Assembly: GCA_964609795.1 (NCBI GenBank) | Contig: CAZSTC010000074.1 | Span: 1 to 10,236, forward strand | Source: UBA1412 sp964609795 | GTDB taxonomy: Bacteria; Verrucomicrobiota; Verrucomicrobiia; Limisphaerales; UBA1412 | Length of the DNA stretch: 10,236 nucleotides | Reading direction: 5' to 3' | Shown here: in pieces, positions 5,297 to 10,236 of the stretch | Numbering within the stretch: position 1 is the first letter of the stretch | Layout: each line of letters starts with the position of its first letter | The notes under the pieces: generated by a model | Seen by the model: the letters and a program-made list of their open reading frames with translations, nothing else | Databases searched by the model: none | Told to the model about the DNA's origin: nothing | Translations under genes and position numbers: made by a program

Positions 5297-7237
5297 ATGG
5301 CGAAAGTTTTAGGTATAGATTTGGGTACAACCAACTCCTGTATGTCGGTGATGGAAGGTGGAGAACCGAGTGTGCTGGAAAATTCAGAAGGCAAACGCAC
5401 CACTCCATCGGTGGTTGCTTTCAGCAAAAATGGGGAGCGTCTGGTCGGCGAGGCCGCCAAGCGTCAAGCGGTCACCAATCCCCGCAATACGATTTATTCT
5501 GTGAAGCGCTTCATGGGGCGCAAGTACGATGAAGTCAAGGACGAGCTCAAGCACATCCCCTACAAAGTCGTTCGCGCACAAAACGGCGATGTGGCCATCG
5601 AAGTAGAAATCCAGGGTGAAAAGAAAACCTTCACCCCTCCGGAAATTTCCGCGATGATCCTCTCCAAGCTCAAAAGCGATGCCGAAATGCGCCTGGGCGA
5701 AACCATCACTCAGGCCGTCATCACCGTACCGGCCTATTTCAATGACTCTCAGCGTCAGGCAACCAAAGACGCCGGACGCATCGCCGGCCTGGAAGTCCTC
5801 CGCATCATCAACGAGCCCACAGCGGCCTCTCTGGCCTACGGCCTGGATAAAAAGAAAGATGAGAAAATCGCTGTTTATGACCTGGGCGGCGGCACCTTCG
5901 ATATCTCTATCCTGGAAATCGGCGACGGTGTCTTCGAAGTAAAAGCGACCAATGGCGATACTCACCTGGGCGGTGACGACTGGGATAATGCCCTCATGGA
6001 TTTTATCCTGAACGAGTTCAAAACTCAGAGCGGCATGGATCTGCGTAATCAGCCCGACGCCATGCAGCGCATCAAAGAGGAAGCCGAAAAAGCCAAAATC
6101 GCCCTCTCCAGCGCCCAAAGCTTCGATATCAATTTGCCTTTCATTACAGCCGATGCCTCCGGGCCCAAGCACATCCAGATGACCCTCACCCGCGCCAAGC
6201 TCGAGAGCATCTGCGACTCCCTGATCCAGAGAACCATCAACCCGGTCAACAACTGCCTCCGGGATGCTGAGCTGACCTCCAATAAGATCGATGAACTGGT
6301 CCTGGTCGGCGGTATGACCCGTATGCCCAGCGTTGTGGAAGCTGCCCGCAAGATTATCGGCAAACAACCTCATCAGGGTGTCAACCCCGACGAAGTCGTT
6401 TCCATCGGTGCAGCCATTCAGGGCGGTGTCCTCAAGGGCGAAGTCAAAGACGTCCTCCTCCTGGATGTAACCCCGCTTTCTCTCGGTATCGAAACCATGG
6501 GCGGTATTTTCACCAGGTTGATCGAGCGCAATACGACCATTCCGACCCGCAAATCGGAAATCTTCTCCACCGCCAGCGATAACCAGCCCGGTGTTGAAGT
6601 CCACGTACTCCAGGGTGAGCGCCAGATGGCTCGCGACAATAAAACCATCGGCCGCTTCCAGTTGACCGATATTCCTCCGGCTCCCCGTGGCGTACCTCAG
6701 ATCGAAGTCACTTTTGATATCGACGCCAACGGCATCCTCCATGTCGCTGCCAAAGACCTCGGCACTGGTCGCGAACAGAAGATCACGATCACTGCCAGCA
6801 GCGGTCTGACCAAGGATGAAATCGAGCGCATGCGCCGCGAAGCCGAGACCAATGCTGAGAACGATAAGAAACAGCGCGAAGAGGTCGAAGCTCGCAACGA
6901 GGCCGATAGCTCCGTCTATCGCACCGAAAAAATGCTCAAGGAAAACGGTGATAAACTCCCCGGCAACGACAAGGCCGAAATCGAAGCTGCCCTCAATCAG
7001 GTCAAAGAAGCCCTGAAAGGCTCCGATACTGAGGCCATCAAGTCCGCAGGCGAGAAACTCACCGCCGCCTGGAACAAAGTCTCCGAGCAGCTCTACAAAG
7101 CCGCTCAGGCTCAGCAATCCGCTTCTGCCCAGCAGCAGCAACAGCAGAGTGAACCGGCCTCCGACGCTCAGTCAGGCCCTAAACCCTCTGATGGCGATGT
7201 CATCGATGCTGAAATCGTCGACGATAATAAGAAATAA
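5297..7237 (+). CDS. dnaK: Molecular chaperone DnaK (Hsp70)
   Basis: DnaK is the ATP-driven Hsp70 chaperone of the cytosol, working with DnaJ and GrpE. The 646-residue product, starting MAKVLGIDLGTTNS, has the ATPase signatures GIDLGTTNS (6-14), VPAYFNDSQRQATKDAG, VYDLGGGTFD and VLVGGMTRMP. Next come the interdomain linker DVLLLDVTPLSLGIET, the substrate-binding beta domain and the helical lid (from about 505). It ends in a flexible tail with six glutamines (612-617) and a variant of the conserved EVD-type end (DVIDAEIVDDNKK). The start is set by the GGAAGGG ribosome site. groES and groEL follow on the same strand after 122 bases holding a composite hairpin. grpE and dnaJ are not beside it. 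No CIRCE site precedes it, and a sigma-54-like promoter is the best upstream candidate. Confidence 0.98.
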   Translation: MAKVLGIDLGTTNSCMSVMEGGEPSVLENSEGKRTTPSVVAFSKNGERLVGEAAKRQAVTNPRNTIYSVKRFMGRKYDEVKDELKHIPYKVVRAQNGDVAIEVEIQGEKKTFTPPEISAMILSKLKSDAEMRLGETITQAVITVPAYFNDSQRQATKDAGRIAGLEVLRIINEPTAASLAYGLDKKKDEKIAVYDLGGGTFDISILEIGDGVFEVKATNGDTHLGGDDWDNALMDFILNEFKTQSGMDLRNQPDAMQRIKEEAEKAKIALSSAQSFDINLPFITADASGPKHIQMTLTRAKLESICDSLIQRTINPVNNCLRDAELTSNKIDELVLVGGMTRMPSVVEAARKIIGKQPHQGVNPDEVVSIGAAIQGGVLKGEVKDVLLLDVTPLSLGIETMGGIFTRLIERNTTIPTRKSEIFSTASDNQPGVEVHVLQGERQMARDNKTIGRFQLTDIPPAPRGVPQIEVTFDIDANGILHVAAKDLGTGREQKITITASSGLTKDEIERMRREAETNAENDKKQREEVEARNEADSSVYRTEKMLKENGDKLPGNDKAEIEAALNQVKEALKGSDTEAIKSAGEKLTAAWNKVSEQLYKAAQAQQSASAQQQQQQSEPASDAQSGPKPSDGDVIDAEIVDDNKK

Positions 7238-7241
7238 TTTT

Positions 7242-7300
7242 TAGGCTCGGGCAAGGCTGAGCCACGAGTGTGACTCTACTGTTCCTTGCCCGGCTTCCTA
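7242..7300 (+). other. Composite hairpin between dnaK and groES
   Basis: CGGGCAAGG (7248-7256) and CCTTGCCCG (7284-7292) pair perfectly over 9 bp. Inside, GAGCCAC (7259-7265) pairs with GTGACTC (7270-7276) with one mismatch. Outside, TAGG (7242-7245) can pair with CCTA (7297-7300). There is no T-run after it, so it does not look like a normal intrinsic terminator. It may be an mRNA processing or stability element separating dnaK from groESL expression, or a weak attenuator. Confidence 0.55.
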
Positions 7301-7359
7301 ACTAATTCCCTGTCTGCTTTCGAGAGGATGGGGGCACAACAAAAAGAGAAATAAGATAT

Positions 7360-7653
7360 ATGGCAACTAAAATTAAACCTCTCGGTGATCGCGTCCTGGT
7401 GGAGCAAGCCGAAGAAAAAGAAGTCAAGCGGGGTGGAATCATCATCCCTGATACCGCTAAGGAAAAACCGATGGAAGCCGTTGTGGTCGCCCTCGGAACC
7501 GGAAAAACTGATGAGGATGGCAAGAAAATCGCATTCGAAGTCAAAGTTGGAGATCGCATTCTGATCAGCAAATATGGCGGAACCGAAATCAAACTCGATG
7601 GCAAAGAATACAAGGTCCTCAACTCAGACGATATCTTGGCCATTATTCAATAA
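7360..7653 (+). CDS. groES: Co-chaperonin GroES (Hsp10)
   Basis: GroES forms the heptameric lid of the GroEL folding chamber. The 97-residue product has the usual family length and order: KIKPLGDRVLVE (4-15), the mobile loop that docks on GroEL with GGIIIPD (25-31), the roof and core segment with VGDRILISKYGGTEIK, and the end YKVLNSDDILAII. The ATG at 7360 is preceded by an A-rich stretch with AGAGA about ten bases upstream, a moderate ribosome site. groEL starts 32 bases after the stop, so the two are one operon. I found no CIRCE operator and no convincing heat-shock promoter in the 122-bp gap after dnaK, so transcription from the dnaK promoter is possible. Confidence 0.98.
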   Translation: MATKIKPLGDRVLVEQAEEKEVKRGGIIIPDTAKEKPMEAVVVALGTGKTDEDGKKIAFEVKVGDRILISKYGGTEIKLDGKEYKVLNSDDILAIIQ

Positions 7654-7685
7654 TTTTAATTTAATAGATAAAGGAAAAACTAATT

Positions 7686-9323
7686 ATGGCAGCAAAACAA
7701 CTGTTATTTGAAGAAAGCGCACGCCAGGCCCTCCTGCGCGGCGTTCAGACTCTCACTCGTGCCGTCAGCGCGACCCTCGGTCCTAAAGGCCGCAACGTCG
7801 TCATTGACAAAAAATTTGGATCTCCCTCGATCACCAAGGACGGCGTCGCCGTTGCCAAGGAAGTCGAATTGAAGTGCCCCTACGAGAATATGGGCGCAGC
7901 CATGGTCCGCGAAGTCGCCAGCAAAACCAGTGACGCAGCCGGTGATGGTACCACCACCGCAACCGTTCTGGCCGAGGCCGTCTTCCGCGCCGGTATGAAG
8001 CATGTCACCAGCGGTGCAAACCCGATCAGCCTCCAACGCGGTATCCAGAAAACCGTAGAGGTTGCCGTCGAGCAGCTCGCCAAGATCGCCAAGAAAGTCA
8101 AAGATAAGGAAGAGATCAAGCAGGTCGCTACCGTCTCCGCCAACTGGGATACCACCATCGGCGAAATCATCGCTGACGCGATGGACAAAGTCGGCAAGGA
8201 CGGCACCATCACCGTCGAAGAGGCCAAGAGCATCGAAACCAGCCTCGAAGTCGTCGAAGGTATGCAGTTCGATAAAGGTTACCTCTCTCCCTATTTCGTA
8301 ACCGATGCCGAAACCATGGAAGTCAAGATGAGCGATCCTTACATCCTCATCTACGAAAAGAAGATCAGCAGCCTCAAGGATATCCTCCCGATTCTCGAGA
8401 AGGTCGCCAAAGTTGGTAAGCAGCTCCTCATCATCTCCGAAGAGGTGGAAGGCGAAGCCCTCGCTACCCTCGTTGTCAATAAGCTCCGTGGCATCCTCAA
8501 TGCCTGCGCCGTCAAGGCCCCTGGCTTTGGTGATCGCCGCAAAGCGATGCTCGAAGATATCGCCATCCTCACCGGTGGTAAGTGCATCACCGAAGACCTC
8601 GGTCTCAAACTCGAAAACATCGAGCTCTCTGACCTCGGCCGCGCCAAGTCCATCGTCGTCGATAAGGATAATACCACCATCGTCGAAGGTTACGGCAAGA
8701 CCGCTGATATCCAGGGCCGCGTCAACCAGATCCGCCGCCAGATCGAAGAAACCAGCTCCGATTACGACCGCGAAAAGCTCCAGGAACGCCTGGCCAAGCT
8801 CGCCGGCGGTGTGGCCGTCATCAATGTCGGTGCCACCACTGAAAGCGAAATGAAAGAGAAGAAAGCCCGCGTCGAAGACGCTCTCCACGCAACCCGCGCT
8901 GCCGTCGAAGAAGGCATCGTCCCTGGTGGTGGTGTCGCTCTCCTGCGTTGCTTGCCTGCTATCGAAGCCCTCAAACTCGAAGGTGACGAGCAGATCGGTG
9001 TCGAAATCGTCAAACGCGCTATCGAAGAGCCCCTCCGCGCCCTGGCCTCCAATGCCGGCGTTGATGGTTCTCTCATCGTCCAGGAAGTCCGCAAACGTAA
9101 GGGCAACGAAGGCTACAACGTAGCCACGGGCAATTACGAAGACCTCGTCAAGGCCGGTGTTGTTGATCCCAAGAAGGTCACCCGTACCGCCCTGCAGAAT
9201 GCCTCCTCTATCGCGGCTCTGCTCCTGACAACCGAGTGCATCATCACCGAACTTCCTGAAAAGAAGGAAGCCCCGATGCCCAACCCTGATATGGGCGGCA
9301 TGGGTGGTATGGGCGGTTACTAA
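7686..9323 (+). CDS. groEL: Chaperonin GroEL (Hsp60)
   Basis: GroEL is the double-ring ATP-driven chaperonin that folds proteins under the GroES lid. The 545-residue product is of standard length. It shows the N-terminal equatorial domain with LGPKGRNV (31-38) and the nucleotide site GDGTTT (86-91, with Asp87). The apical domain includes GYLSPYF and APGFGDRRKAMLEDIA. The returning equatorial part has VEDALHATRAAVEEG, with the catalytic Asp near residue 398, and PGGGVALL. It ends in the Gly-Met tail GGMGGMGGY that lines the cavity floor. AAGGA at 7671-7675 is a good ribosome site ten bases before the ATG. A nested hairpin and an intrinsic terminator follow the stop. Nothing suggests a specialised paralogue. 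Confidence 0.98.
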   Translation: MAAKQLLFEESARQALLRGVQTLTRAVSATLGPKGRNVVIDKKFGSPSITKDGVAVAKEVELKCPYENMGAAMVREVASKTSDAAGDGTTTATVLAEAVFRAGMKHVTSGANPISLQRGIQKTVEVAVEQLAKIAKKVKDKEEIKQVATVSANWDTTIGEIIADAMDKVGKDGTITVEEAKSIETSLEVVEGMQFDKGYLSPYFVTDAETMEVKMSDPYILIYEKKISSLKDILPILEKVAKVGKQLLIISEEVEGEALATLVVNKLRGILNACAVKAPGFGDRRKAMLEDIAILTGGKCITEDLGLKLENIELSDLGRAKSIVVDKDNTTIVEGYGKTADIQGRVNQIRRQIEETSSDYDREKLQERLAKLAGGVAVINVGATTESEMKEKKARVEDALHATRAAVEEGIVPGGGVALLRCLPAIEALKLEGDEQIGVEIVKRAIEEPLRALASNAGVDGSLIVQEVRKRKGNEGYNVATGNYEDLVKAGVVDPKKVTRTALQNASSIAALLLTTECIITELPEKKEAPMPNPDMGGMGGMGGY

Positions 9324-9342
9324 ATCGACCTCACTCTTTCTC

Positions 9343-9382
9343 GTATGAGAACCAGCGGAGTCTCTTCCGCACCCTCTCATAC
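9343..9382 (+). other. Nested hairpin in the groEL 3' untranslated region
   Basis: GTATGAGA (9343-9350) pairs perfectly with TCTCATAC (9375-9382). Within it, GCGGA (9355-9359) pairs with TCCGC (9366-9370) around a six-base loop. The two stems are separated by a symmetric internal loop of four bases per side (ACCA and ACCC). It sits between the groEL stop and the terminator and has no T-run of its own, so it more likely stabilises the mRNA 3' end or binds a protein than ends transcription. Confidence 0.6.
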
Positions 9383-9392
9383 TGAATGATTC

Positions 9393-9431
9393 AAAGACCG
9401 GTATCCCTCAAAAGGTGCCGGTCTTTTCTTT
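9393..9431 (+). terminator. Intrinsic terminator of the chaperone operon
   Basis: AAAGACCGG (9393-9401) and CCGGTCTTT (9418-9426) form a 9-bp stem, followed directly by a T-rich run (TTTTCTTT). This is a standard rho-independent terminator about 70 bases after the groEL stop. Confidence 0.88.
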
Positions 9432-9463
9432 CCTCTGCACCCCATCCGTCTTCCCATAAAAAA

Positions 9464-9482
9464 ATCCGCCTCATCTGCGCTT
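9464..9482 (+). repeat. Short CATCTGCG-type repeat, copy 1
   Basis: The unit ATCCGCCTCATCTGCGCTT follows an A-run. It matches the copy at 10136-10154 at 16 of 19 positions in the same orientation. The two copies flank the AT-rich orphan gene. Confidence 0.5.
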
Positions 9483-9527
9483 AAAATAATTTGAAAAAAG
9501 CATTGCATCCCCTTGAAAATCATCCAC

Positions 9528-9547
9528 AATTCCGAGTGGAATTTTTT
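9528..9547 (+). terminator. Small hairpin with T-run upstream of the orphan gene
   Basis: AATTCC (9528-9533) and GGAATT (9538-9543) pair around GAGT and run into a series of Ts ending at 9547. The form is that of a weak intrinsic terminator. It lies about 100 bases before the orphan gene and 100 bases after the groEL terminator. A TATAAA follows at 9551-9556 and could be a -10 box, without a good -35 partner. Confidence 0.4.
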
Positions 9548-9646
9548 ATGTATAAATATGGCTACCTGATTCAGGAGACTCAGCTGGTCCAGCGGACTTG
9601 AACGAACAGAGAATTGGGACATTTGGGTATTAGTACAACAAAAGAC

Positions 9647-10045
9647 ATGAATCTAAAAATTATCTTACTCATTTGTATTGTCTGCGTTTTGACTGGCTTA
9701 TCTATTTTCTGGCAAGGAGTTCAACAGAAACACAGATCCATGGATATGCGAATGACTGATATAACGATGCTGCTTGACGCCTATAACCTTTTTTCACAAA
9801 CAAACTCGAGTCCCCCACTAATGAGCGATCTTTGTTCTCTCCTCTCTCAACAAGGCAAAGTTTTGAACAACCCAATTGCACTAGATACCAATTTGCACTG
9901 TTATCACGTTGTACCTAAAACGAATATATTAGGAGAAACCCATCCCGATGCTATCCTGATTGAAGAAACAGACAATATTGCTGATTATAATTTGAGATTC
10001 AGAGGTTACGGAGATGGGAGCATCAGGGCATTCAAATCCCACTAA
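9647..10045 (+). CDS. Orphan small membrane-anchored protein, possibly pseudopilin-like at its C-terminus
   Basis: I do not recognise this gene with certainty. The 132-residue product begins with a short cytosolic MNLK, then one strongly hydrophobic helix (about 4-24), then a soluble domain that would be outside the membrane. Two cysteines (68 and 85) lie in the soluble part. The end, YNLRFRGYGDGSIRAF, resembles the C-terminal strand with a DG[HS][IV] motif of the small pseudopilin-like proteins common in PVC bacteria, but the N-terminal prepilin cleavage motif is missing. The likeness is an impression, not a demonstrated homology. An in-frame TTG at 9614 would add 11 residues; I prefer the ATG because the hydrophobic helix then follows directly, although neither start has a good ribosome site. 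Base composition is clearly AT-richer (about 40% GC in sampled lines against about 53% in groEL), and the third-position C preference of the other genes is missing. This suggests transfer or relaxed selection. Confidence 0.55.
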   Translation: MNLKIILLICIVCVLTGLSIFWQGVQQKHRSMDMRMTDITMLLDAYNLFSQTNSSPPLMSDLCSLLSQQGKVLNNPIALDTNLHCYHVVPKTNILGETHPDAILIEETDNIADYNLRFRGYGDGSIRAFKSH

Positions 10046-10120
10046 TTTTCCTCAATAAAACCGAATGTATATGGACCAACCCATCTGCCACCGCTGAGGC
10101 CGCATCCGGTCATCCCTTCC

Positions 10121-10156
10121 AAAAAATCTGTGCGAATCTGCGTCATCTGCGGTTCC
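10121..10156 (+). repeat. CATCTGCG-type interspersed repeat, copy 2
   Basis: Three imperfect ATCTG-starting units of 9-10 bases (starting at 10126, 10136 and 10145) follow an A-run and end in GGTTCC. The inner 19 bases match copy 1 at 16 positions. Similar ATCTGTG/ATCTGCG strings are, from memory, frequent in non-coding DNA of PVC and other environmental bacteria. It lies about 80 bases after the orphan gene. Confidence 0.55.
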
Positions 10157-10170
10157 CTGTTTTCTCCCCA

Positions 10171-10236
10171 TGCCCGGTGGCCTTCGTGCCCGGAGGGCAC
10201 ACGCCTCGGAGAGGCGAATGTGCATAACCGTAGGTG
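10171..10236 (+). repeat. Twin-hairpin repeat element cut by the window end
   Basis: Two adjacent hairpins have the same plan. GTGCCC-GGA-GGGCAC occupies 10186-10200 and CGCCTC-GGA-GAGGCG occupies 10202-10216. Each has a perfect 6-bp stem and a GGA loop, and a single base separates them. TGCCCGG also occurs at 10171-10177 as a direct repeat of 10187-10193. The final CCGTAGGT (10228-10235) would pair with ACCTACGG if that lies beyond the window. This looks like a REP-like palindromic repeat. I see no gene in 10046-10236. Confidence 0.6.

Noticed and set aside
5384..7141. A 585-codon open frame on the - strand opposite dnaK, and a 558-codon one opposite groEL (7704-9380).
   Set aside because: Both are antisense shadows. 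The strong third-position C and first-position purine bias of the real genes suppresses stop codons on the opposite strand. Their translations are low-complexity Asp/Gly/Phe-rich and match no family I know.
7328..7354. An eight-codon leader peptide before groES, starting at an ATG after GAGAGG.
   Set aside because: The purine run touches the start codon, which is too close for a ribosome site, and the peptide has no regulatory codon pattern.
9565..9612. tRNA-like string (CTCAGCTGGT, and GTTCAAGTCC on the reverse strand) before the orphan gene.
   Set aside because: It recalls D-arm and T-arm sequences, but the anticodon and T stems do not pair on either strand and no acceptor stem can be drawn. 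At most it is a decayed fragment.
1..10236. CRISPR arrays, insertion sequences, toxin-antitoxin or phage genes.
   Set aside because: There are no regularly spaced repeats, transposase or integrase motifs, or paired small ORFs of that type in either strand.

Overview
The window looks like chromosomal DNA of a Gram-negative bacterium, most plausibly from the PVC group (Verrucomicrobiota or a relative). This placement is tentative. It rests on the housekeeping gene set, the strong preference for C at third codon positions (ATC, GTC, CTC), the protein sequences of the chaperones, and interspersed repeats of a kind I associate with that group. No 16S or other phylogenetic marker is present. The sequence contains one 100-N assembly gap (3805-3904).

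Layout, left to right. A + strand housekeeping block: a C-terminal processing protease (CtpA/Prc, S41 family), then tsaD (tRNA t6A modification), then a family 4 glycosyltransferase whose ATG overlaps the tsaD stop. A strong inverted repeat sits between the protease and tsaD. The block ends at a bidirectional terminator shared with a convergent - strand gene. That gene encodes an exported Met/Gln-rich protein with three tandem Spy/CpxP-like (LTxxQ) repeats, and its C-terminus is lost in the N gap. A divergent intergenic region of about 370 bp separates it from a heat-shock chaperone cluster on the + strand: dnaK, groES, groEL. grpE, dnaJ, hrcA and recognisable CIRCE operators are all absent. 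After groEL come a nested hairpin and a clear intrinsic terminator. The last 0.8 kb is different: AT-rich, with one orphan membrane-anchored small protein lying between two copies of a short CATCTGCG-type repeat, and ending in a pair of matching hairpins with GGA loops that runs to the window edge.

How the genes work together: dnaK and groESL are the cytosolic folding machinery. The divergent Spy-like protein and the Ctp protease act in the envelope (chaperoning and proteolysis). TsaD acts in translation fidelity, and the glycosyltransferase probably makes a cell-surface glycan. The most interesting regulatory signal is upstream of dnaK: a good match to a sigma-54 (-24/-12) promoter, preceded by three GTGACA repeats spaced 22 and 11 bp apart, the geometry expected of an upstream activator site. 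If real, this would be an unusual way to control dnaK. I did not find a convincing new defence or mobile system. The most novel candidates are the dnaK control region, the triple-repeat Spy-like protein, and the repeat-flanked AT-rich module at the right end.
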